64,000 bases of DNA from Marinomonas lutimaris (GTDB taxonomy: Bacteria > Pseudomonadota > Gammaproteobacteria > Pseudomonadales > Marinomonadaceae). The translations under genes were made by a program, and so were the position numbers. Every line of letters starts with the position of its first letter. The stretch's first letter is position 1. Shown here piece after piece: positions 1 through 7,775 of this stretch. The stretch lies in contig NZ_JAHLLW010000005.1 in NCBI RefSeq assembly GCF_019426345.1, positions 124,001-188,000 of the forward strand, given 5' to 3'. The notes beneath the pieces were generated by a model that was not told the DNA's origin, did not search any database, and saw nothing but the letters and a program-made list of their open reading frames with translations.

Positions 1-823
1 GGAAGCCTGCAATGCTGATGTCTTGTGGAATCTTGATGCCAGCTTTTTGGCAAGCGTACAGCGCACCAATGGCTAAGTCGTCGTTGGTACAGAAAATGCC
101 GTCGGTGTCGGGTTGTTGCTGCAGCGCGTCTTTTAGAAAAGTCGCGCCTAGCGTGAAAGATGATGCACTATTGGTTTTTAAGCACAAAGGCGTTAAGCCA
201 TTGTCGAGCATAGCGGTTTCGTAACCTTTTATTTTGAAGAGTGTCCGTTGGTCCATTCGCGCCGCAAAGTAGACAATCTTTTGTCGGCCTCGTTTGATCA
301 TAAAATCTGTCATCGCATAAGCAGCAGCTTCGTTGTCTATGCCGATAGCTTGCTCGATTGGTGGAGAGACTGAGTCCATGATTTCGATAACGGGAATACC
401 AGCGACAGCAAGCATCTTTCTCACACGTTCGGTGTGATAGCTTTCGGAAATAATTAAACCATCCACACTGTAAGACAACAGAGTAGCAATACGCGACTCT
501 TCGGCCTCTTTGCTGTAACCATAGTGGGCTAGCATAGTTTGATAGCCAGCTGGTTCTACTACGGATTCGATGCCTCGAATAACTTCGGCGAAAACTTGGT
601 TGGTCAAAGAGGGCAGCAAAACGCCAATTGCATGGCTCTTTGATTTGGATAAAATGTCGGGTGCTCGATTTGGTATGTAGCCTAGATCTTCTAATGCTTC
701 GGCGATTTTTGTCTGTAATGGCGCAGAGACTTGATCTGGATTTCTAAGAAAACGACTTACGGTCATTTTCGTCACACCAACTAAATTCGCCACATCTTGC
801 AATGTAGGGCGTTTATTTTTCAT
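1..823 (-). CDS. gntR: LacI-family gluconate repressor GntR (3' end outside window)
   Basis: About 274 residues are visible and the C-terminus lies beyond base 1. The N-terminal LacI helix-turn-helix (LQDVANLVGVTKMTVSRFLR) and the stretch after it (GYIPNRAPDIL, IGVLLPSLTNQVF) match what I remember of Escherichia coli GntR almost word for word, so this is GntR itself rather than a generic LacI protein. It should bind DNA without gluconate and release it with the sugar acid. It is the last gene of the gluconate block and has its own upstream palindrome, so autoregulation is likely. I chose the ATG at 823 because the protein then aligns with E. coli GntR. In-frame ATGs at 838 and 853 sit in a repeated 15-base unit and none has a strong ribosome binding site. 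Confidence 0.9.
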   Translation of the reverse strand, partial: MKNKRPTLQDVANLVGVTKMTVSRFLRNPDQVSAPLQTKIAEALEDLGYIPNRAPDILSKSKSHAIGVLLPSLTNQVFAEVIRGIESVVEPAGYQTMLAHYGYSKEAEESRIATLLSYSVDGLIISESYHTERVRKMLAVAGIPVIEIMDSVSPPIEQAIGIDNEAAAYAMTDFMIKRGRQKIVYFAARMDQRTLFKIKGYETAMLDNGLTPLCLKTNSASSFTLGATFLKDALQQQPDTDGIFCTNDDLAIGALYACQKAGIKIPQDISIAGF

Positions 824-874
824 ACTGGGGCTTTTCATATCGGAGCTTTTCATACCAGTGACATATCCATGTTT

Positions 875-888
875 TGTTACAAGTAACA
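875..888. promoter_or_regulatory. GntR operator before gntR
   Basis: TGTTAC-AA-GTAACA, a 6+2+6 palindrome. It has the same half-sites as the two operators before the TRAP transporter and as the known GntR operator core (TGTTAC/GTAACA). It lies 22-52 bases upstream of the candidate start codons, so gntR is probably autoregulated. A second palindrome, AGCCAT-TC-ATGGCT (897-910), lies just upstream; its role is unknown. Confidence 0.7.
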
Positions 889-993
889 TTACCATAAGCC
901 ATTCATGGCTAGAAACAAAAAAGTAGGTGTTAGCTGAGTAGATACTAATAAATGTAGGGTTTATATCGAAAGTGAGCATTTACTTATTTAGTT

Positions 994-1027
994 AAAAGAG
1001 GCACAAACTAAGTGTTTTGCCTCTTTT
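994..1027 (-). terminator. Terminator after gntK
   Basis: AAAAGAGGCA pairs almost perfectly with GCCTCTTTT around a loop of about 15 bases, ending in a T run on the minus strand. It sits 8 bases past the gntK stop and separates gntK from gntR, which agrees with gntR having its own promoter. Confidence 0.75.
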
Positions 1028-1034
1028 GTTTATT

Positions 1035-1526
1035 TTATTTATTCGCTAAAAGCGCAAGCGCTTCGTTTAGTACTGCGTCAGCATCTTGAGAAATATCGAT
1101 CACCAGTGCTTCGTCTTCTGTTGGCTCAATCAAGGTAGCAAACTGACTTTCTAACATTTCTCGACCATTAAAATAATGACCATCACGTTTTTGGTGACGT
1201 TGCCAAATGGTGTCGATAGTGCCTTTAAGGTAGATCATGGTGACGTCGTCTAAGCCATTTCGCAGCATGGCACGATATTCTGGTTTTAATCCAGAGCAGG
1301 CGATTACTGCTGTTGGGTTATCGGTCAAGATGGTATTGAGTGTTGCCAACCAATCCTTGCGATCTTCATCAGTGAGCGGCGTGCCTTGGCGCATTTTGTC
1401 TACATTTGCTTGGCAATGAAAGTCATCGCCATCAAAAAACGGATAGCCAAGTTTGTCAGCGATGCTTTTGCCTATCAAAGATTTACCTGAGCCTGATACG
1501 CCTAATACTACAATTTTCTTTGTCAT
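1035..1526 (-). CDS. gntK: Gluconokinase
   Basis: 163 residues, normal length for the thermoresistant gluconokinase family. It phosphorylates D-gluconate to 6-phosphogluconate with ATP, feeding the Entner-Doudoroff or pentose phosphate route. The P-loop GVSGSGKS is at residues 9-16. Family motifs FFDGDDFH, GTPLTDEDR, CSGLKPEYR and GHYF also stand out. It lies downstream of a TRAP transporter and upstream of gntR on the same strand, so the set forms an uptake, kinase and regulator module. The 86-base gap to the transporter gene has no clear terminator, so co-transcription is likely. Confidence 0.95.
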   Translation of the reverse strand: MTKKIVVLGVSGSGKSLIGKSIADKLGYPFFDGDDFHCQANVDKMRQGTPLTDEDRKDWLATLNTILTDNPTAVIACSGLKPEYRAMLRNGLDDVTMIYLKGTIDTIWQRHQKRDGHYFNGREMLESQFATLIEPTEDEALVIDISQDADAVLNEALALLANK

Positions 1527-1612
1527 CTTCTTAAGTCCTTATCGCCTTGCTGTTGTCAGCAAGGCAGCAGTGTCGTTCAAAAAGCCGTGTTGAACGGCAT
1601 GGTCTCAATGGG

Positions 1613-2929
1613 TTATTTCCACCAAAGGGCCAGCTCAGGGAAGAATATGACCAAGGCGAGTACAAAAACTTGCAGGCCAATAAACGGCAGCAGGGAGCTG
1701 AAAATTTCGCCAAGACTAATATCTTTTGGTGCCACAGACTTAAGATAAAATGCGGCAGGACCAAAAGGTGGTGATAGGAAAGATACCTGCATGTTCAAAC
1801 AGAACACCACACCAAACCAAATAGGGTCCAAGCCAAGTCCGGTAATGATTGGGACAAAGATCGGCATGGTTAATAGTGCAACACCGACCCAATCCAAGAA
1901 CATACCTAGCACAAACAAGATCAGCATCATGATCATGACAGTGCCCATCACGCTGCCACCACTTAATGACAAGATGATCTCTTCAACGAAATCGATACCG
2001 CCCATTAGGTTGTAAACACCAACCAGAGCTGTTGCACCAATACCGATCCAGATGATCATGCCACAGGTACTCATGGTCGCTTTGGCGCTGTCTTTTAGCA
2101 TGGCAAAGTTCAGTTCACCGCGAATCGCCGCACTGATGATGATGCCGACTACGCCAAGCGCAGACGCTTCGGTTACAGAAGCCACACCAGTATAAATACT
2201 GCCGAGTACCATCATTACTGTGAGTAGAGGAAATAGCAGAGCTTTGAAATAGTTAATATCTTCGTCTGCTGCAAGCTCTTCTGCACTAGGTAGTGGGGCG
2301 TATTCAGGATGGATACGACACAGAATAAGCACATAAGCCATGTAAGCAAATGCCAGAATAAAGGCAGGTAAAAAGGCCGCTTTAAACAAATCGCCAATGG
2401 AAACACTGGCGGTTAAGCCGTAAATAATCAAAACGATACTAGGCGGTAACATGGTACCAAGCGCGCCACCAGCACAAGTAGTACCAATCGCCAGTTTACG
2501 GTTATAGCCAAGACGCAACATTTGTGGCAAAGCTAAAATACCCAATAGAACAGTTTCACCACCGATTACACCAGACATGGAAGCCAAAACGATGGCAACT
2601 AATAACGTCTGTACGGCAACACCACCACGCAGTTTACGACCAAACACCTTCATGGCATCGAACAGATCTCGAGCAATACCGGATCTATCTAATAATGCAG
2701 CCATTAGTACGAACATGGGGACGGCGAGAAAAACATAGTCGCCAACAAAACTGTACAAACGGCTGGTGATCAAAGGCAAGGCGCCAACGCCAAACCAACC
2801 AATAGCAAAAACAAGTGCGACTAACGCGGTAACAAAGGCTAATTGCATACCTGTTAGCAGTAAAAGAATCATAGAACCGAGCATTAATAGGCTGCCGTAG
2901 CCTATGCCCATAGCGGATAAATCAAACAT
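1613..2929 (-). CDS. TRAP transporter large membrane subunit (DctM family)
   Basis: 438 residues, very hydrophobic, with about twelve predicted membrane spans, the size and pattern of DctM/SiaM-type subunits. It is the sodium-coupled transport channel of a tripartite TRAP importer in the inner membrane. Family-like segments include AVPMFVLMAALLDRSG near residue 95 and FLDWVGVALLTMPIFVPI near residue 345. Its start overlaps the end of the small-subunit gene by 8 bases, so translation is coupled. Placement before gntK and GntR operators upstream of the first gene suggest the substrate is gluconate or a close sugar acid. That is inference, because the family carries many organic acids. Confidence 0.92.
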   Translation of the reverse strand: MFDLSAMGIGYGSLLMLGSMILLLLTGMQLAFVTALVALVFAIGWFGVGALPLITSRLYSFVGDYVFLAVPMFVLMAALLDRSGIARDLFDAMKVFGRKLRGGVAVQTLLVAIVLASMSGVIGGETVLLGILALPQMLRLGYNRKLAIGTTCAGGALGTMLPPSIVLIIYGLTASVSIGDLFKAAFLPAFILAFAYMAYVLILCRIHPEYAPLPSAEELAADEDINYFKALLFPLLTVMMVLGSIYTGVASVTEASALGVVGIIISAAIRGELNFAMLKDSAKATMSTCGMIIWIGIGATALVGVYNLMGGIDFVEEIILSLSGGSVMGTVMIMMLILFVLGMFLDWVGVALLTMPIFVPIITGLGLDPIWFGVVFCLNMQVSFLSPPFGPAAFYLKSVAPKDISLGEIFSSLLPFIGLQVFVLALVIFFPELALWWK

Positions 2930-3485
2930 CTTTGCGTTTCCTCAAGCCATTTAATTCTTGTAGTAGGTGCAAAGAAAACTGCACAAACATGATGCATAAG
3001 GTAGCGAAAACCATGCCTTTGACTAATGCTGGGAAAACTGGATCCCAAGCAGACCCTGAGGTTTCTAAACGAAGTTCGCCTAATGGTGTAAACCAAGAGT
3101 CTTGTACCATTTGATAAGCGGCCCAGCTAAGCAGTCCAGAAAAGATTAGCCCCATAATGTGATGAAAAATATTCAGCCAGCGGCGTGCGGTATCAGAGAC
3201 AAGGTCGTATATAAGTACGACTCGAACATGCTTATTAATCGATAGGGCATAGATGCCGCCATAAATAAATAATACACCGCCAATGAAAGAGGCCGTTTCA
3301 TGTACCCACATAGTGGGAGCATTAAATACATAGCGCATCAACACTTCATAAAAAGAGATGGCTACGGTAAAAAGAAACAATAGACTGATGGCGTTACCAA
3401 AAGTAAAAATCACCTTATCTAACGGATTTCTAGGGCGTTCTGAGCTATCAGGCGTCTCTGGATGAATTTCGTTTTTCATGATCAT
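2922..3485 (-). CDS. TRAP transporter small membrane subunit (DctQ family)
   Basis: 187 residues with about four hydrophobic segments, typical of DctQ subunits, which link the substrate-binding protein to the large membrane subunit. The segment FYEVLMRYVFNAPTMWVHE is characteristic of the family. It lies between the binding-protein gene and the large-subunit gene in the usual P-Q-M order. The 78-base gap to the binding-protein gene contains an inverted repeat that may stabilise the upstream mRNA. Confidence 0.92.
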   Translation of the reverse strand: MIMKNEIHPETPDSSERPRNPLDKVIFTFGNAISLLFLFTVAISFYEVLMRYVFNAPTMWVHETASFIGGVLFIYGGIYALSINKHVRVVLIYDLVSDTARRWLNIFHHIMGLIFSGLLSWAAYQMVQDSWFTPLGELRLETSGSAWDPVFPALVKGMVFATLCIMFVQFSLHLLQELNGLRKRKDV

Positions 3486-3499
3486 AATCCAATGAAAAT

Positions 3500-3535
3500 C
3501 AGGCGCCGATGCAATTTATAATTACAGGACGCCTG
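3500..3535. other. Inverted repeat between TRAP P and Q genes
   Basis: CAGGCG and CGCCTG flank a 24-base AT-rich loop, with no T run. Such hairpins after a binding-protein gene often protect its mRNA, so that it is made in excess over the membrane parts. The stem is only six pairs and the role is a guess. Confidence 0.35.
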
Positions 3536-3563
3536 TTTGCAGGTTTAAAAGGTTTGTCTCAGA

Positions 3564-4580
3564 TTAGAGGAGATCGTTCTCTTCTAGATACTTTGTAATA
3601 GAGTCATACACTTTTTGTGCGTTAGCAGAACCTTTAGCGAATTCTGCCCACTGGGTGCGAGCAATTTCACGGAATTTTTTACGTTCTTCAGCAGACCAAT
3701 CGTGAATAGTAATGTTTGGATCCGCTTTCGCTGCTTTTACCGCTGCTTGATCGGCAATACGCAATTGCGTTGTCATATCTTCTGCGAAGTCACGAACTGA
3801 AACCGTTAGGATTGCTTGGATGTCAGCTGGAAGCTTGTCCCATTTTTTCTTATTCATTGAAATATCGATCAATGGCAAAGAGTGGAAGCCTGGTTGAACA
3901 GGGTGTGTCGCAATATCGTTCATGCCTGCTTTCTGGTTAGTAGAGAACACAGTGTAGTCAGCCGCATCGATAACGCCTTTGCTTAGACCTGTGAATACTT
4001 CAGAACCCGGTAGGTTAACTGGCGCTGCACCGGCTGCTGCAAATACACGTTGAACCAAGCCTTCAGGAGCGCGAAGTTTTAGGCCTTTTAGATCGGCAAC
4101 GCTGTCTAGTGGAACACGAGAAACCAAAGATTCAACGCCAGTTGTAGAACCACCGATGAATTTCACGCCGTAAGGAGCGTACAGTTCATTCATTAGCTCG
4201 TAACCGCCACCGTAGTTCACGTATTGCAGAAGTTGCTGAGTGTTTGACCAAGCGCCTACTGTGTTACCAATTAGGCCAAAAGCAGGATCTTTACCAGAGA
4301 AGAATTCAGTCGCGGTAATTTGGCCATCGATGATGCCCATTTTGATGCCATCTAGCGTTTCTGTGTGTTTGAAAATACTACCAACAGGAAGCAAGTCGAT
4401 ACTAACTCGGCCACCGGTCATAGTTTCAACGCGTTTAGTCCATTCTTTTTGAACCTGGAAGTTTTTGTCACCAGCTGGATCAGAGGATTGGAACTTGAAT
4501 TTGTAATCCGCAGCAATTGCTGACGTGGATAGAATGCCGGCCATAGTGGCGGTCAATAACGTGGTGCTGAATTTATTCAT
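3564..4580 (-). CDS. TRAP transporter substrate-binding protein (DctP family), likely gluconate
   Basis: 338 residues. A Sec signal peptide ends around AIA-A (residues 21-24) and exports the protein to the periplasm, where it captures the substrate for the QM membrane pair. DctP-family features include EWTKRVETMTGGRVSIDLLP near residue 48 and LKGLKLRAPEGLVQRVFAAAG near residue 165. The conserved Arg of that second segment is the one that usually binds the substrate carboxylate. It is the first gene of the module and has two GntR palindromes over its promoter. Regulation by GntR and neighbouring gntK point to gluconate, where E. coli would use a GntT-type permease. Confidence 0.92.
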   Translation of the reverse strand: MNKFSTTLLTATMAGILSTSAIAADYKFKFQSSDPAGDKNFQVQKEWTKRVETMTGGRVSIDLLPVGSIFKHTETLDGIKMGIIDGQITATEFFSGKDPAFGLIGNTVGAWSNTQQLLQYVNYGGGYELMNELYAPYGVKFIGGSTTGVESLVSRVPLDSVADLKGLKLRAPEGLVQRVFAAAGAAPVNLPGSEVFTGLSKGVIDAADYTVFSTNQKAGMNDIATHPVQPGFHSLPLIDISMNKKKWDKLPADIQAILTVSVRDFAEDMTTQLRIADQAAVKAAKADPNITIHDWSAEERKKFREIARTQWAEFAKGSANAQKVYDSITKYLEENDLL

Positions 4581-4642
4581 GGTATTGCTTCCCGTTGATT
4601 ATTTTTTTAATAACAGTTTTTAGGAACAGTGCTTTTGCTGAA

Positions 4643-4656
4643 TGTTACCGGTAACT
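4643..4656. promoter_or_regulatory. GntR operator 1 (downstream site)
   Basis: TGTTACCGGTAACT is a near-perfect palindrome identical in core to the GntR operator. It would cover roughly +3 to +16 of the transcript predicted from the adjacent promoter. Confidence 0.8.
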
Positions 4657-4665
4657 AAGGCGGCA

Positions 4666-4695
4666 ATGTTACCGATAACATTTGAATCTAGTCAA
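4666..4695 (-). promoter_or_regulatory. Sigma-70 promoter of the gluconate TRAP operon
   Basis: Read on the minus strand, TTGACT (4690-4695) is followed after 18 bases by TAACAT (4666-4671). The -10 is weak but overlaps operator 2, and operator 1 lies at the start of the transcript. This is classic geometry for repression. Confidence 0.5.
4667..4680. promoter_or_regulatory. GntR operator 2 (over the -10)
   Basis: TGTTACCGATAACA, a palindrome of the same family as the site at 4643, with centres 24 bases apart. It overlaps the proposed -10 element, so a bound repressor would block RNA polymerase. Confidence 0.8.
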
Positions 4696-4912
4696 GTCCA
4701 TTTCTAGATAAAATTCTGGGTTAATTATAGATGATTGATATGTAAGGGGATCTTTTTGTGCCTTGTTAGCCTTTGCTGGGCGAAGATAAGCGAATAGTTT
4801 GTTTTAGACATTGGTCTAAGAAGCATTTTGTTGTCTATGATAAAAGCGCACACTCTTTTGAATCGATAGACGACTATTCCGTCAATAAACGCACATCAGC
4901 GAGAATAATAAA

Positions 4913-6790
4913 ATGGCTGCGATCGACATTCCTGAAGTACATAAATTTATTGAAGCTACTCCGCCTTTTTCCAGCTTAAGTTTACTTGAGCGTAAGCAAT
5001 TACTGACCGGCGTTTCTATGTTGTACGTGCGACAGGGGCAGACATTGATATTAAAAGATGAAGCCGCAACCGTGCATTTGATTCGTCGTGGTGCTTGTGA
5101 AATTCGCACTCCCAAAGGCGGGCTGGTGGATCAAATTGCCGACGGCGAATGCTTTGGTATATCTAGCCTTATGGCGCAAAATCCAGATGGATTGCAAGTG
5201 GTCGCCATGGAAGACAGCTTGGTATATCGATTCGACAAAACTCGTTTTAAGGAAACGCTGGAAAAGAGTGAAGCCTTCGAACTTTTTTTTGAACATACTC
5301 GACACAATCGTTTACGTAAATTATCCCGTAGCCAGAGTAATGAATTAGCCTCGCCTGCCTTGCAATTATCAACACCGGTAGCACACATAATGACTCGTCA
5401 GCTAGTTCTGGCGATACCAGAGGAAACGGTACAAACCATCGCTATGCGTATGACCGAAGCGCGAGTCAGTTCGATTCTGGTGGTGGAAGATGAAAAGCTG
5501 TCTGGCATAGTCACGGATCGAGACTTACGTTCGCGTATTTTGGCCTTAGGCGGCTCGGCGGACTCTTTGGTCAAAGATGTGATGACCCGAGATCCGGTTA
5601 GCCTGAGACCAGATGCCTTGGTGATGCAGGCGCAAACCTTAATGAGTGAAAGCAATATTCACCATTTGCCCATCGTCGATGAAGAACAAAGAGCGGTCGG
5701 CATGCTAACCGCCGCAGATTTGTTGCGACATCAAGAACTAAGCCCGCTGCTATTAATCAATCAAATACATCGTCAACAATCCATCGAAGATTTAGCCCGT
5801 GTTTGCAAACAATGGCCGACCTTGATTATCAATTTGATTGTGACCGATATGAAACCCGCTGATGTGGGCAAAGTATTGGCGACAGTCAGTGATAACCTGA
5901 CGCGTCGCGTGATTGAGCTGGCGCTAGATAAGTTTGGCCCTGCGCCGATGGCATTTCAGTTTTTAGTGTTTGGTTCGCAAGCACGACGCGATCAATCTTT
6001 GGGCAGCGACCAAGATAACGGCCTGATGTTAGAACGCGAACCATCGGCCGAAGAAAGTCAGTACTTTGCCGATTTATCCGAGTTCATCTGCCAAGGCTTG
6101 GGGCTTTGCGGTATTCGCCTTTGCCCCGGCAATATTATGGCGAGTAATCCTGAATGGCGCAGAACGACAGTTGGGTGGCAACAAGCTTTTTCCACTTGGA
6201 TAAAAAGCAGCGCGCCCAGTGCCTTACTTCACGCCAGCATCTTTTTCGACATTCGTTGCGTGTATGATTCAGGAAGTAAGCAAGGCGAGTCGGTGAATAA
6301 TCTAATCAAAGCCATGCAGCTGGAGGTGAGTAAAAATAGCGTGTTTTTGGCGACTTTGACCCGTACCGCGTTGGCAAGCAAGCCACCACTGGGCTTCTTC
6401 CGACATTTTGTTTTGGAGTCCTCTGGTGAGCATAAAAACCAGCTTGACCTTAAGCACCAAGGTTTGGTCTTGATCAACGATTTAGCGCGCTTGTATGGCT
6501 TATCATGTAAGACCTATCGAGCTGGCACCTTGGACAGAATAGAGCAAGCGATTCGAGAAAAACTCATTAGTGTCGACACCGCACGAAATCTTATGGATGC
6601 GTGGGACAAACTCAATGGCCTGCGCCTAGAAGCTCAAGGACGTCATTGGCAAGCAACAGGCAAAGCCAGTGCTTACTTAGATCCGAAAGACTTGAGTTCG
6701 TTAGAACGCAAACATCTGAAAACCACCTTTAGCATCATCAGCGATGTACAAGATGTGGCGCAGCAGCGTTTTTTAAAAGGATACAGTTAG
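4913..6790 (+). CDS. Cyclic-nucleotide-binding/CBS/DUF294 putative nucleotidyltransferase
   Basis: 625 residues with four parts: a cNMP-binding-like fold (about 15-125), a CBS pair (about 155-275), a DUF294 nucleotidyltransferase domain (about 290-430) and a DUF294 C-terminal helical domain (about 470-615). The nucleotidyltransferase signature FGSQARRDQSLGSDQDNGL near residue 350 keeps the GS and DxD residues, as in GlnD-type enzymes. No membrane spans are seen. The family is thought to sense nucleotides, but its target is not established. The next gene begins on the base after this stop codon. In many gammaproteobacteria this pair sits near acetate genes (acs/actP); here there is no such neighbour. 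Confidence 0.88.
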   Translation: MAAIDIPEVHKFIEATPPFSSLSLLERKQLLTGVSMLYVRQGQTLILKDEAATVHLIRRGACEIRTPKGGLVDQIADGECFGISSLMAQNPDGLQVVAMEDSLVYRFDKTRFKETLEKSEAFELFFEHTRHNRLRKLSRSQSNELASPALQLSTPVAHIMTRQLVLAIPEETVQTIAMRMTEARVSSILVVEDEKLSGIVTDRDLRSRILALGGSADSLVKDVMTRDPVSLRPDALVMQAQTLMSESNIHHLPIVDEEQRAVGMLTAADLLRHQELSPLLLINQIHRQQSIEDLARVCKQWPTLIINLIVTDMKPADVGKVLATVSDNLTRRVIELALDKFGPAPMAFQFLVFGSQARRDQSLGSDQDNGLMLEREPSAEESQYFADLSEFICQGLGLCGIRLCPGNIMASNPEWRRTTVGWQQAFSTWIKSSAPSALLHASIFFDIRCVYDSGSKQGESVNNLIKAMQLEVSKNSVFLATLTRTALASKPPLGFFRHFVLESSGEHKNQLDLKHQGLVLINDLARLYGLSCKTYRAGTLDRIEQAIREKLISVDTARNLMDAWDKLNGLRLEAQGRHWQATGKASAYLDPKDLSSLERKHLKTTFSIISDVQDVAQQRFLKGYS

Positions 6791-7453
6791 ATGTCATTGG
6801 ATTTGCTGCAAAAGCTCAGTGCGTGGAATTTGTCTCGACAATCGGTCAAGCGAGCTTGGTCTGAATGGAATTATCTCGTATTGGATATCGAAACCTCTGG
6901 GTTAGATCCCAAGCAAGATCATATCGTTAGCTTTGGTTGGGTGTGCATTCATAAAGGCGTGATTGAACTGGATACGGCTCGGCATATTGTGTTGGATAGC
7001 GCACAAATTGGCGACAGTGTTGGTATACACATGATTACTGATTCGGATGTTCAGCAACAAGGCAAAAAACAAGAAAGCGTGTTGCGTTACTTACGGCATC
7101 TACTACGCGAACGCGTCTTGGTTATGCACCACGCGCCAATAGAACTGGGCTTTTTAAAACAAGCGTGGCAAGCAGAAGCCTTACCGACGTTTTCTGCCAA
7201 CTGGCTAGACACACTTGCCATTGAACGCACCAAAGCCAACCGATCCCAACAACCCATTCAAGACGGCGGCTTTCGCCTTGGCGCCTGCCGAGAACGCTAC
7301 AGATTACCAGAATACCAAGGACACGACGCACTAACCGACGCCCTAGCCACCGCTGAACTACTACTCGCTCAAATTGCTTATCAGGGCAAAGATTGCCGAC
7401 TACACGACCTAAACCAAATGGGTGGCGGGCGAGTGAGGTTTACGACGCGGTAG
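6791..7453 (+). CDS. DnaQ-like 3'-5' exonuclease
   Basis: 220 residues. The DEDDh exonuclease motifs are intact: DIETSGLD near residue 32 (ExoI), HHAPIELGFL near residue 113 (ExoII) and HDALTDALA near residue 180 (ExoIII with His and Asp). It should remove nucleotides from 3' ends of DNA or RNA, but it lacks the C-terminal part of a true polymerase III epsilon subunit. AAAAGGA lies 8 bases before the ATG, inside the end of the CBS/DUF294 gene, so the two are translated together. The pairing is conserved in this class, but the shared function is unknown. Confidence 0.88.
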   Translation: MSLDLLQKLSAWNLSRQSVKRAWSEWNYLVLDIETSGLDPKQDHIVSFGWVCIHKGVIELDTARHIVLDSAQIGDSVGIHMITDSDVQQQGKKQESVLRYLRHLLRERVLVMHHAPIELGFLKQAWQAEALPTFSANWLDTLAIERTKANRSQQPIQDGGFRLGACRERYRLPEYQGHDALTDALATAELLLAQIAYQGKDCRLHDLNQMGGGRVRFTTR

Positions 7454-7512
7454 TGGTTTTGAGCAGGTTGTTTTAAACACGTTATTCCCATGAAGACAAT
7501 TGTCGTTAAAGG

Positions 7513-7553
7513 TTTTGTAGGCCTGATGAGGGAGGTACGACCGTGATCAGGCG
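7513..7553 (+). repeat. REP-like element, forward copy
   Basis: It begins TTTTGTAGG and forms a hairpin GCCTGAT...ATCAGGC (7521-7527 with 7546-7552). Its order, GTAGG then a TGAT/ATCA stem, resembles the GTAGG-headed intergenic repeats common in proteobacteria. The copy at 7693-7736 is the same sequence family in inverse orientation, with several compensating changes in the stem. Confidence 0.6.
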
Positions 7554-7692
7554 TGTGACGTTATTTAGACTACAATTGGTTGATGTATAAAATTTTTGTA
7601 TGGAATCATTAGCTAATCGACTCTTTTTCAAAGGTAATGCCGTGAGGCTATTGGTATCACGTACGTTTTCAATCGTTATGTATACTGTTCAT

Positions 7693-7736
7693 CGTCAGAT
7701 CACACCTTCGTTCCTCGGTTCATCTGACCTACAAAA
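7693..7736 (-). repeat. REP-like element, inverted copy
   Basis: On the minus strand it reads TTTTGTAGGTCAGATGAACC and continues to ATCTGACG. The stem is GTCAGAT (7694-7700) with ATCTGAC (7722-7728). Relative to the forward copy the stem bases differ but pairing is kept, which suggests selection or copying of a structured element. Together the pair resembles a BIME. Confidence 0.6.
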
Positions 7737-7775
7737 TCGATGGAAGTCGTTTTAGAATGAAGGCCTTTTCAATTT

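Larger units (their letters stand above)
7454..7775. other. 322-base gap holding a REP-like inverted pair
   Basis: There is no credible reading frame. The notable content is two hairpin elements in opposite orientation, described separately. The 139 bases between them show nothing I recognise. Confidence 0.6.
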
